Assembly: GCA_031216915.1 (NCBI GenBank)
Contig: CM062292.1
Location: 68,188,790-68,252,789 of the forward strand
Length of the DNA stretch: 64,000 nucleotides
Direction: 5' to 3'
DNA from: Pictodentalium vernedei
Taxonomy: Eukaryota; Mollusca; Scaphopoda; Dentaliida; Dentaliidae
A model generated the notes under the pieces. The model was not told the origin of the DNA. It did not search any database and saw only the letters and a list, made by a program, of their open reading frames with translations. The translations under genes were made by a program, and so were the position numbers. Shown here in pieces: positions 31,133 through 41,640 of this stretch (within the stretch, counting starts at the first letter, position 1; each line of letters starts with the position of its first letter).

Positions 31133-31639
31133 AGTAATACCTCTCTACATTCTAACAGCTACGAATATTTAACATCATTTGATTATGTTGCTATTTGAGA
31201 TTTAATGAAATCGTCAAGCATGAGATAGAATTTGCAGGCTACATTTAGGTAGTGTAACATGTGTCTTTTTCGGTAACCTCTGTCACGGGTGGCTTTCAAA
31301 CTATTTATTTGAAAATATCAAAGTCTTGCTAGAATTGTTGGTCTTCACACAGAAATCTTAGTATTGTTCTGTCTCATTTAAACAATAATATCCACTATCT
31401 TCTTAATTTATGATGGGTCCATCTTTGTGAAAGTTTTCTATTATAATTGTTTGTAACCTCTGTCACGATGGAATTAACCTCGTGCAATTGAATATCAATG
31501 GAAAATATCTGAAGAGCAAACACGCTTCTAAGGCAACCTACAGGCAACCCCTTTCATGTGTACAATTGATTCCAATAATAACACTCCAATGAACTGTTCG
31601 AATCTACAAGAATGTGTACTGTATCTTCAAGAAACCTGG
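31133..31639. other. Right part of the motif-bearing segment
   Basis: It contains TGTAACCTCTGTCACGG-type motifs at 31272 and 31452 (a third is at 31087, inside the end of the preceding gene). No ORF. It ends near 31639, where recognisable D sequence starts. Confidence 0.5.
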
Positions 31640-32805
31640 ATTTAGAACATGGAACGAGCTATGATTAACAGACTCATCACGGACCATTCCCAAAATAATT
31701 CATTGTTTCTTAGGTCTGTAACAACCATTGATTGTTCGGAGAAAGAATATACTACTCCGAATAATGATGCCAAAAATGGAGAACATATGCATAGACGGCC
31801 TGTTGGCAGTTCCATAACTGATCCAAACAGCCCCAAAATTCTCATGAGTTCTATAAGCAGAGCAAGAATTTATATAATGTGTACAATAATGCATCTGCCT
31901 AATAAATACATATATTATGCATGCGAGCAATGAAATCCCGCATGTGCTCATCTGAATACAGCTTGTATCCATGGTATGACCGAGTGATACAAGTGTAACC
32001 AGGAAACTGAATAATAATATTAATGGCTACAATTCTCAAGGTAGCTACGCAGTTATGAATCCGTTGTCTATTTGAAGACATATCTGTGTCACTTGCGGCC
32101 TTTGAAAACTCACTAAATGGAGACTTACAACACTAGCCACTAAGAAAAGACCGCTGTAACAGTACATAAGGCTACTATGGCATCCACAATGACATTAAAT
32201 GTCTAGATGCCAAGGAATACAATACCCAGAGGGAAAAGACGTACCTATTCCCTCTAACGGCTCTATTCCAAACAAGACAGCTGTCTTAGACTATCTATGG
32301 ACTATCCGTCCGGCTTCAGGACAAGAAACAGGTGATTCGAAAAAACCTGGAGAATATTTTGACGACCTCTATTGCTTTTCTTCAATAGGAGAGCCTGTAT
32401 CTCCACAAGATGAGACTCTCTTAGAAGAATTCGCTGGAAGATTTGTCTAATACATTCTTATTGCAAGTGGAGCTTTGCTCGGACTGATAGCCTCAGGCCT
32501 GCCGAGAATACATCCTCATCCACAATTTTCATAAATTTTTTTGCAAGGTTGATAACCTTCCGCTAAGTGGAAAGCAACAGAAGTCTATTCTTGACGACCT
32601 CTATTGCTTCTTTCAATAAGAGAGCCTGCACCTCCTCTAGGAGTGACTCTCTTTTGAAAGGATCCACCAAGTGGGTTTTTGTTTGGAATCATAGCCGTAG
32701 GCCTTCCGAGACAATACTATTACCCACTAATCTTCTGTGATTTAATCCAGTTTCTCGCAAAGTTTGATAACTTTCCGTCAACTGGTAAGCAATAGAGGTC
32801 TTATT
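31640..32805 (-). pseudogene. RT remnant of copy D
   Basis: Minus-strand translation of 31642-31845 contains MRILGLFGSVMELPTGRLC, recognisably the young-copy FMRLIGLCGAAADLIPMGRL. Between 32357 and 32805 the N-terminal RT region (words CGACCTCTATTGCTT, GAGAGCCTG, CTTCCGAG) appears twice in tandem (32357-32592 and 32593-32805), a diverged direct duplication. No frame is open for long. Confidence 0.7.
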
Positions 32806-32807
32806 CA

Positions 32808-34814
32808 TCACCTGTACGACTTACAAGGCTTAAGGAAGGAGAAACTACATCCTCCCCGCGAAGAACCTTGTCCCGTCAGCTTAGGGGCATCTGACCTGTA
32901 GTCTGGATCAGACCTGCGCCCCTTTCCTGAGTCGCTATACTGATGACCTCCGGAGTAATTATAAGAGGGTTTCTTGTACCCTTGCGAGGAGTTCCCTTAG
33001 TTGATTTTGAAGTGGAATCACCTCACTAACTCCTGTCTGCTGAACCGTGTTGTTGAAACGCAGATTTCAGTAGCAGTGTACTGGAAGCTTTCTTGTAGCC
33101 TGTTCATAGACTAACGAAAGCTCGTCGTCAAATAGAGTATATCCAGAGACCGGAGAGACTCGGAGAGAGCTTTTCACCTTGTCATCTATAAGAATTGACG
33201 ATGCAAGGGCAGCATCACATCTGATCAACTCACAATTTGCCACTGTCAGGGCGCAGTTGTACGTTGCGCCATAGCTCTGGTGAGGTGATCTGCGTAGGAC
33301 ATCGCATCCAGATTCGCTCTACTGGATGAAATAGCACATTCCATCACTTCCAAGCGTATATTGAATGATGCAGGTAGGGACATATCTACATCCCCGGCTT
33401 GCTCATCTAAACGCAGCTCTCTGAAATCTTCTCCAACCGTTTTAAATGAACGTGGTCCAAGGAACGGTATATTTATGGAAGATGTCGATAAGAAAGCGCC
33501 TTCCTCTTAGCACAAGAGAGGTTGAATATGGCATCGTTAACATGGCCGAAGGCCTCCGACACCTGTCAAGACTCTTTCGGGAAGGAAAGAACATCCTCTT
33601 TCCTCGACACAAAATCTGCTTCTAGAGACAACAGCGGTTTCTCTCTAGTAGTCGCAGCTTGCTGATCAGGTGGGACAAAGTCAGTATAGTATTGATAAAT
33701 AAAATTCATTGCTACCATATGTTGTTCCGAAAGGAAAATGTAATCCTCTTCCTTGTCCCTTTCATCATCCGACTAATTCAGTTATGACATTCGGTCCATC
33801 GCATCTGCGTGTGCAGATGGCTGGACCAACCCAGCACCATCCGACAGCTCACCACCGGAGTCTGCGGGAGGCTGCTCTTGCACTTGCTAGGATCAGCTGC
33901 ACAATCTGCAACAGCAAGTCCGTTACCGAGGCTTGAGGAGCAGCGGTCTACTGTATTTTCACCGCTTGCTGCTCCTGGGACGAAGATCTGGAGATAGATC
34001 CCTTCACCGAACATCCCGATGATGGAAGCCTCAGATCGCTAGCTACCAGATAGTCTGACTTCACTGGCTCTGTCTTTGTGCAACTGGCTGGATATCCGAA
34101 GTCGGGTAGCTAGCATGAGGTTGTCTGTGCTTTGTAATGTAGCAGAGAAAGCCGTGACTGTAGCCGAGGCCAGCTGCAGTCTAGACGGAGTGTCCTGAGC
34201 GGCAAGTGTGGACGTATGCTTCGGCTGGTTCAAGTTTCTCAAAACAACATTTGGCCCTAAATATTGTTGGGTTAGAGAGGGACCTCTCACGCTTGCGGCC
34301 TTGTTAGACCTCACCGAGCATCCCTAAAAGAAACTTGCTGACTTCCTCTCTATTTCCGTCGTCACTGGGTGAGCTTTTGATTTTGAGGTGCACGCTCTAC
34401 CCAAATCTACACTTCCTTTGACTGCAATGGACATACCTAGTGTCACGGCTCCCACAGATGTAGTAACCTCTTCACCGGTCAAGCTAGCTGCTTGCAAGGG
34501 ATTAAGAACACTAACTAGAGGCCTTATCCCCTGCTTATATTCATGAGCACCTTGCAGCTAGCTCTATTTGCTCATCAGAACGTAACAACGGTAGCACACT
34601 TTGGATGGATGTCACAATACCATCATCATATTCTTGTTCCTCTGTAAACAGAAACTGAAAAACTCGAACTTCACCACCAACAGTGTACCGTGACACCCGT
34701 CTCCAACATCTGTCATCCCAATGTATACAAGTAGTTCCAGAATCTGTAGGAGTGCATCGACTACAGTCAAGGCAACAAGCATGCAAATCCGAGGTCAACT
34801 TCCTCGCCTTGCAT
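32808..34814 (-). pseudogene. Gag remnant of copy D
   Basis: Start ATG at 34814 and stop position 32808 align with the young gag. The best preserved part (34541-34798) reads TSDLHACCLDCSRC, then CIHWDDRCWRRVSRYT, clearly homologous to the young-copy zinc-ribbon region (SSDFHDYCINCSQC, CEHWDEKHWKRVSRYV). Frameshifts break the rest. Conservation of the Cys pairs between subfamilies supports their importance. Confidence 0.78.
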
Positions 34815-35647
34815 TAAGAGCAGTAAGCTTCATAATTCAATTAAAAAACAAAGTCGATAGCACTTCCACAAACTCCACAATAAAATATATGATAAAGATA
34901 CATGAATAATAGCAATCAAAACTAAATCCGAAAAATTGAACCAAAAATTTTGCGAAATCTTTTTTGAAAAAGCCTAAGTTCCCAAAGGGAACATGATGAG
35001 CCCAAGGGCATCCCGATAAGGCCTAAGTGTGGACAAAATCCGAATTTTATGAGCTACACTACCGGAATCATAATCAATGTATCCAACGGTAATCCTACAG
35101 TAATATAATACTAAGTACCACATATATTTAAGGACATTGCCAATGTAAACAACGTCAAAGAAAAAAAACGGAAACAAAACATCAGACACACAAAAAGGCC
35201 CAAAGTCAGTAACCGATCTAAATGCTACCAGATGTAAATCTAGATCTTCATACCAAGCAAAAACGATACATCGGATAGAAGATGAAAGACCAAAATGGCC
35301 TAACACCCCTAGGGTGAGGACGTGAACATGGGGATAAACATTCTGTAATACACATTAAACTCCCAAGAAATTTAATAAAAAATTTCAATAAAAAAGAGCC
35401 AAAAAGATTAGGAGTTCAACAGGAAGGGTTCATGGAAGGATAGGGAAGGAACTCTTAACAAACAGTGGAATAATCATCAGTAAGAATGATTGCCGTCAGG
35501 CGTATGTCCCGAAAATAAATAATTTTATAATTATTATATTAAGTTACAGCCCTGAATGTTTAAAACCACCGTTGTTCACTCCCATCATCCATTAACAGCC
35601 TTGGATCCACCAATTCTTGCATTGATATGTGTCTGACATCCTCAAAC
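34815..35647. other. Leader and part of the terminal repeat of copy D
   Basis: It aligns with the young-copy leader (AGCCTAAGTTCCCAAAGGGAAC, GATAGAAGATGAAAGACC, TCTGACATCCTCAAAC at its end). Non-coding. Confidence 0.65.
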
Positions 35648-38533
35648 AAGAGGCCCCAGGGGCCTGAGGGCGCTCACCTGACATGGTAGCCTAAATATCA
35701 ACCCAGAGAATTGATTTCCACAAGTTGCATCTGCTCCTCCTAAGAAAAGCTGAAACCAAATATCCAAATATTCTGACCAGTGGATCTTAAAAAAGATTTT
35801 TAAAGAATATTCCTCATATTGAACTAAATCATAATTCGGGCTCCCACAGGGAGCCCATATATGAACCCAGGGACTTGGCTTTAACAAACCTGAAACTCAC
35901 ACCCCTAAGGATTCCGCACACCAAATATCAAAACATTCCGACTGCTGGATCTGAAGAAGATTTTTAAAGAAAATTCCTCATTTTGAACCAAGTTACAATT
36001 CGAGCTCCCACAATCAGTCCAAATATGGACCTAGGGACATGGCTTGAACAAACTTGAATCTTACCCCCCTAAGGATGCTGCATAAAAAATATCAAAAGCA
36101 TTCATCTGCTGGATCTGAAGATTTTTAAAGAAAATTCCTCATTTTGAACTAAGTTGTCATTCAGGCTCCCATAGTGAGCCCAAATATGAACCAAGGGACT
36201 TGGCTTGAACAAACTTGAATCTCAGCCCCCTGAGGTTGCTCCATGCCAAATATCAAAACATTCCAACTGCTGAATCTGAAGAAAAAGATTTTTAAAGAAA
36301 AATTCCTCATATTGACTAAAATAATTTGGGCTCCCACCGGGAGCCCAAATATGGACCCATGGACTTGGCTTTAACACACTTGAAACCCCCCTCCCCCCCC
36401 CCCCCCCCCCCCCCCCCCCAGGATGCTACTCACCACATATCAAACCATTCCGACTGCTGGATCTGAAGAAGAAGATTTTTAAAGAAAATTCCTCATTTCG
36501 AACAAAGTTACAATTCAAGCTCCCACAGTGAGCCCAAATATGGACCTAGGGACATGGCTTGAACAAACTTGAATCTCACCCCCCCCCCCTAAGGATGCTG
36601 CATACCAAATATCACAAGATTCTGCCTGCTGGATCTTGAGAAGTTGTTTTTCATAGAAATTTGCCTGAAATGCACCAAGTTCAAATTTGGGCTTCTATAC
36701 TGAGCCCAAAAATAAACCTAGGGGGCCGATTTGAACAAACTTGAATCAGATCCACCCCACAATGTTGCATACCAAATATCACAAGATGCTGCCTGCTGGA
36801 TCTGGAGAAGATTTTTGAAGAAATTTGCCTGAAATGCACTAAGTTTGAATTTGGGCTTCTATAGTGAGCCCAAATATGAATCCAGGTGGCCGATTTGAAC
36901 AAACTGGAATCAGATCCACCCCACAATGTTGCATACCAAATATCAAAAGATTCTGCCTGCAGGATCTGGAGAAGATTTTTGAAGAAATTTGCCTGAAATG
37001 CACTAAGTTCGAATTCGAGCTTCTATAGTGAGCCCAAATATGAATGTAGGGAGCCGATTTGAACAAAATAGAATCAAATCCACCCCACAATGTTGCATAC
37101 CAAATATCAAAAGATTCTGCCTGCTGGATCTGGAGAAGAAGATTTTTTAAGAAATTTGCCTGAAAAGCACTAAGTTCAAATTTGGGCTCCTATACTGAGC
37201 CCAAATATAAACCCAGGGAGCCGATTTGAACAAACTTGAATCAGATCCACCCCACAATGTTGCATACCCAATATCAAAAGATTTTGCCTGCTAGATCTTG
37301 AGAAGAAGATTTTCAAAGAAATTTCCCTGAAATGCACTAAGTTCAAATTTGGGCTCCTATACTGAGCCCAAATATAAACCCAAGGGGCCGATTTGAACAA
37401 ACTTGAATCAGATCCACCCCGCAATGTTGCATACCAAATATCAAAAGATTCTGCCTGCTGGATCTGGAGAAGAAGATTTTCAAAGAAATTTGCCTGAAAT
37501 GCAGTAAGTTCAAATTTGGGCTTCTATACTGAGCCCAAATATAAACCCAGGGGGCCGATTTGAACAAACTTGAATCAGATCCACCCCACAATGTTGCATA
37601 CCAAATATCAAAAGATTCTGCCTGCTGGATCTGGAGAAGAGGATTTTTTAAGAAATTTCCCTGAAATGCACTAAGTTCGAAATCGGGCTCCTATACTGAG
37701 CCCAAATATGAACCCAGGGGGCCGATTTGAACAAACTTGAATCAGATCCACCCTACAATGTTGCATACCAAATATCAAAAGATTCTGCCTGCTGGATCTG
37801 GAGAAGAAGATTTTTTAATGTTTTTCCCATTGCCTACAGTGTTAAAAAGTGCTGACTCAGCACTTTTTCAAAGTCTCGAAACTGTGCCCTATGATAAAAC
37901 CGATGGCAATTTTTTTTTACCAATTCTTTCTGTTGGTCCTAAGGAAGCTGCACACCAAATAAAAATTCTCGGTGCCGTGCAGTTTTGGAGATATGGGCGT
38001 TTTAAATTTTTTCTATTTTTAGCTCCTGCGGTTCCCACGGGGCTGCGGGAATTTTTTTTTTTGCATGAATCAAGTACTCATGACCCAATAAGCCCTCACA
38101 TAAAATTTGGTTGAAATCGGCTTCTCGGTTCAGAAAATAGAAATTAGGGGCGGGGCCAAAATTTTTGCCCCTCCCATAACAATGCTAAATATTATCCCTC
38201 AAACTTCTCTTGAACAAATCTGAGTCTACACCTCAAAAGGAAGGTGCATACCATATATCAAGTCTCTGCTACTGCTGGTTCACGAGAAGAAGATTTACAA
38301 AGATTTTGGTGCCCCTTGGGGGCGTGGCACCAACCAGGAGGAGGGGCAACTTCATTTGAACAAATCTGAATTGGCATTAGGTAATAAACATTTAGCCAAC
38401 ATTTGAATAAAATTGGGCTAGTGGTTTAGGAGGAGAAGTCGATAATGTAAAGTTAACGCCGGATTGATGACGGACGACGGACGGATCACGATCAGTAAAG
38501 CTCCCGCTGAGTTTCGCTCAGGTGAGCTAAAAA
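35648..38533. mobile_element. Pearl-like element with tandem core repeats
   Basis: It is inserted in the D leader/terminal-repeat border: TGACATCCTCAAAC before and GGAGATTTTAAAGCAC after rejoin in young-copy order. The left end has a palindrome (GGCCCCAGGGGCC) and GCTCACCTGA; the right end has GACGGACGACGGACGG then CGCTCAGGTGAGCTAAAAA. A left part, a tandem core, an ACGG microsatellite zone and a right part match published descriptions of bivalve pearl elements, now linked to Helitron-like replication. No coding capacity. Confidence 0.75.
35840..37830. repeat. Tandem array of about 12 core units, roughly 165 bp each
   Basis: The marker GAGCCCAAATATGAACC or close variants occurs near 35844, 36013, 36176, 36343, 36532, 36703, 36866, 37031, 37196, 37364, 37531 and 37699. 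Each is followed by TTGAACAAACTTGAATC and ATCAAAAGATTCTGCCTGCT-like phrases. Units on the right are more alike than those on the left. A C33 run breaks the unit at 36387-36419. Confidence 0.85.
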
Positions 38534-38793
38534 GGAGATTTTAAAGCACAGATGTCAGTTCAATGTTACTGACTTTAGGGCCAAACAAAGAATGATGTCG
38601 GTGCCAATTCCGGTCTCTTCCTGACCACTGCGCATGCGCAGATGGTAAAGTATGGAGGGCCAGATAGGACTTTTAATTTTCGGTATTGTATGGAAATTTT
38701 GGGGATTGGGGGGGTTCAAAATTTGTGTTTGACCCTTGATAATATTGAGTTTGCACCAGCTAGTCTGGGCCATTGGTTATTAGTATAAAAATA
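38534..38793 (-). repeat. Left terminal repeat of copy D
   Basis: It aligns with the high-coordinate terminus of the young copies (GGGCCAAACAAAGAATGATG, TGGGGATTGGGGGG, AGTCTGGGCCATTGG). It includes ACTGCGCATGCGCA at 38627-38640, but the TTTGGCGCC box is degraded (TCGGTGCCAATT). Confidence 0.8.
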
Positions 38794-39047
38794 TGACAAT
38801 TTTGGGCTAATCAAGAAATTTACTGACCACATAATTTTGGAATTTGACCCTTTACCTACAACAATTTGAAGACGATACTTACGAAAAACATTTCTTGATT
38901 TGCCGAAATGTTGTACCCCAAGATTAGGGGAAAACACACAAAACATACATACTTTGCAACATATTAAAAAATCTTGCTTCCTGCCTTATAGTTGATGAAG
39001 TAAATAGCTCATTTATTTATTTATATATTTGTTTTATTTACTAGTGT
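38794..39047. other. Probable MITE M4 right remnant, then unassigned AT-rich DNA
   Basis: GGGCTAATCAAGAAATTT at 38803-38820 resembles the MITE arm TTATTCAAGAATTTTG. GACCCTTTACCTACAAC at 38847-38863 resembles a MITE-end word. No gene. Confidence 0.4.
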
Positions 39048-39257
39048 TTAACCCTTACCCTAACAGGAAAAGCAGACGACACTTGCAAACAAAATTCTTG
39101 AATAATTAATTGTTTTCATTTTTTGTCTCAAAAACATAGGTTATGACCCCTCATTGGAACGAGCTCGATGAGCTCGTTCCAAAGAGGAGGGGTCATTACC
39201 TATGTTTTTGAGACAAAAAATGAAAAAAATAATGAAAATTAATTGGCGATTTTTGTG
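39048..39257. mobile_element. Palindromic MITE M5, truncated against copy E
   Basis: It starts TTAACCCTTACCCTAACAGG and includes the full palindrome (about 39116-39222, centre GAGCTCGATGAGCTC). It runs through ATTAATTGGCGATTTTTG and then changes at about 39257 into DIRS copy E sequence. Orientation is reversed relative to M3. The expected last 50 bp or so and the E 3' terminal repeat are both missing, so a deletion probably joined them. Confidence 0.75.
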
Positions 39258-39752
39258 AATAGAAGTAATAGGCCTTACATGTATCTTTCTTATTTATGAT
39301 AAATTAGAAAGATACAACACCTTCCAAAAATTGAGCTTCATACATCCATGTACTCTATTAATATCCAATAATCCTTATACTAATAATTTTTAAAGTAAGC
39401 CAATAATAAAGTAAGTCTAGAGAATAGAGACTCTTATACTCCTAAAAGTGTGTGAGAATTGCATAATCATGTCCGTTGACATATGCAATATTCAAAAGCT
39501 ATACTTTAAAAACTAAGACTTGAATGAATTTTATAAACTTAAACTTCTCATTAAACAACCATCCCAATAACAGCTCAGAATTACTAACTCCGGAGGAGGT
39601 ATCCCCTTGTTTTCATAGTAAAAAACAGGTGACCCAAGGGAACACCCTCCCCCCCCCTTTTTCTTGCCCTGGGTCAAATAGCCCAGAGCGAAGAGGGCAG
39701 CCGAACGGAGACACTGCCGAAACAGACAGCCTATCTAGCTATAGTAGCAACT

Positions 39753-40720
39753 GTTAAGTGAATGACATTCTGAGCAGTAGAGAATAGACCTAACAATAGA
39801 GGCCTCCAGAAATGGACTCGATATTTCTGAGATAAAATTCATGAATGGATGGCGGAGCGCAATGAGCAGCCTTCAAAAATCTATAATAGCAACACTATTA
39901 ATGTAAGCCCAAGAAGTAGAAGAACTCTTACTTCATGAGCCGAAATCTTAAGCACAACTGCTAAGCCAATGATATACCATAAGCAGTACGCTAGTTAATA
40001 GAATCCATTAACAATAAAATGGAGCGTAACGTCCTTCTACTAGACATCAAAGACAGAAGAAGCTTACGCCCTTGTAATAAACAGATATCTGTTTATAAAT
40101 ACATAAACTGTACCCGGAAAGAGTAAAGGCCTATGCCCATACGAAGACGGAAGGACCTTAAAATAATAGGTTCCGGATAATAGGAGCCTAACTCTTATGC
40201 AACAATCCAACCTAAATAGTAACGGAAGTATTGATTCCGAAACTATGAAAGTGAAAATCATCCATCGATAGTGCATGAAACTCACTGACTCTACAGTAAA
40301 AGAGAAACCAACAGAATTACTGTCTAAAAGGTCAGAATTTGAAAACTACTGTTTCCAGAGGCTCAAATGATTACTTAGCTAAATAAGAACCGAAGTTAAA
40401 ATCCGTATAGGAATTTAATCTAAAGATTCTAAGTCTATTTATCAAAAAGTTACTAACTGACTTAGATAAAGAGACAAAAGACTCAAATGTAAACTATCGT
40501 AGAGTGCATAGGTATGAGGTAACATAAACCTATAACCTAAATAACAACAGGCTGCAGTAGATCTTGTGAAACAAGTATACTAAAAAATAGCAATGAGTAG
40601 TATGGAGGGATCAACCATATGAACATAATGATCCCTACACCACGACGGAAGAGCCTCCACTTTAGTCGCATAGAATAGCGAAGAAGAGGATCTCCTATAG
40701 TAAGAAATCGCGTCCAAAGC
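39753..40720 (-). pseudogene. Tyrosine recombinase remnant, copy E
   Basis: It aligns base by base with the young recombinase (CTCAATATTTCTGAGATAAA-like, AGTGCATGAA, ACTCACTGACTCT words) but is full of small deletions. The box I region and the SSLNYAAKWK region (CGCATAGAATAGCGAAGAAG) are visible; no frame remains. Confidence 0.75.
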
Positions 40721-41640
40721 TCGTCCAGTACAGTGCTTACAATGCAATATGGACCACACAACGGAATACATGAAGGTTGCGACCTTGCTGGTTGTGATAA
40801 AGATGACACGATTTACCCAGTGAAAAAAGATCCTCACATAGAGGAAGATTTCACGTTAAGATCCACAGTAGACAAGAGAGTAAATTACTCATGATCTCTG
40901 TGAAGATAGAGATGCTATCAACAGAAATGTATTGTGGTTGTTTATCTTAGCAATACCTGCTAAAACAACAGCGCCGGAGGATACGCGTATCCTATCATTC
41001 CGTCCTATAGATCAATAGAGCGTTAACAATATTAGCTCAGAGATCTGGACAAGCCAACACATACGTCTGCAATTGATTAGCAAGCTGTGTCATAAATAAA
41101 ACATCATTGGGCGCTCCCATAGATAGCAAATCTGATTAAATACTTGTTTGTTGAGAGTCCATTCTGACAGCAACAAGCGACCCGTAAGAGAACGGGAGTG
41201 TGATAAAACAATCAGACGACCCAGAATATGACGGACCAAAACTGAACTTGGTGTAGTATAACCAACAGACGGATTCTTTCCATTAAATTGAATAACGGAA
41301 ACGAAAGAGTGCCTCCCTGGTTCCGGAGATACGCCACTACTGTCGAATTAAAGGACAGGAATTTGGGCATGCGTTTCTGAATAATGTTCATGCAATGACA
41401 TAAAGCAAGCCTAAAAAACATTATTCCGCGGAAGTTAAACTGATAGTTAAAAGACTGCGGAACCCAAAGACCCTGGCACTTCGAATCCGTAGGGATCAGT
41501 ATATATCCCAATCTGTTTGACTGGCAACCGCCATAACAGCCACACTCGGGTCCGGCAACTGCGGCGGCACTCTCTGAGTCAACCACCGAATGTTTGCCCC
41601 AGTCTGAATCTCTTGTAACACTAGATAGACAAGAGAATGT
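40721..41640 (-). pseudogene. RNase H and connector remnant, copy E
   Basis: It retains sequence for the RHIPG, LSDNTTVVAYIRNQGGT and TDASQTGW regions with frameshifts; 41212-41739 still shows LPFNLMER-like and NSTVVAYLRNQGGTLS fragments. RT is deleted beyond 41640. Confidence 0.7.

Larger units (their letters stand above)
31640..38793 (-). mobile_element. 5' part of old-subfamily DIRS copy D, interrupted by a pearl-like element
   Basis: DIRS parts are about 31640-35647 and 38534-38793. The order matches a DIRS 5' half: terminal repeat (38534-38793, ending GTTATTAGTATAAAAAT), leader, gag remnant, RT remnant. It is diverged from the young copies, with many stops and an internal tandem duplication. 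The recombinase is absent. The outer tip and flank suggest it is the other end of the insertion starting at 21651. Confidence 0.75.

Noticed and set aside
31899-32450. Short ORFs near 31.9-32.4 kb as host exons
   Set aside because: The minus strand nearby aligns with the RT region of decayed copy D, and the plus-strand ORF 32199-32450 overlaps the start of the D duplication.
35840-37830. CRISPR-like array of regularly spaced repeats
   Set aside because: The period is about 165 bp with no short repeat/unique spacer alternation. It is a eukaryotic tandem core of a pearl-like element.
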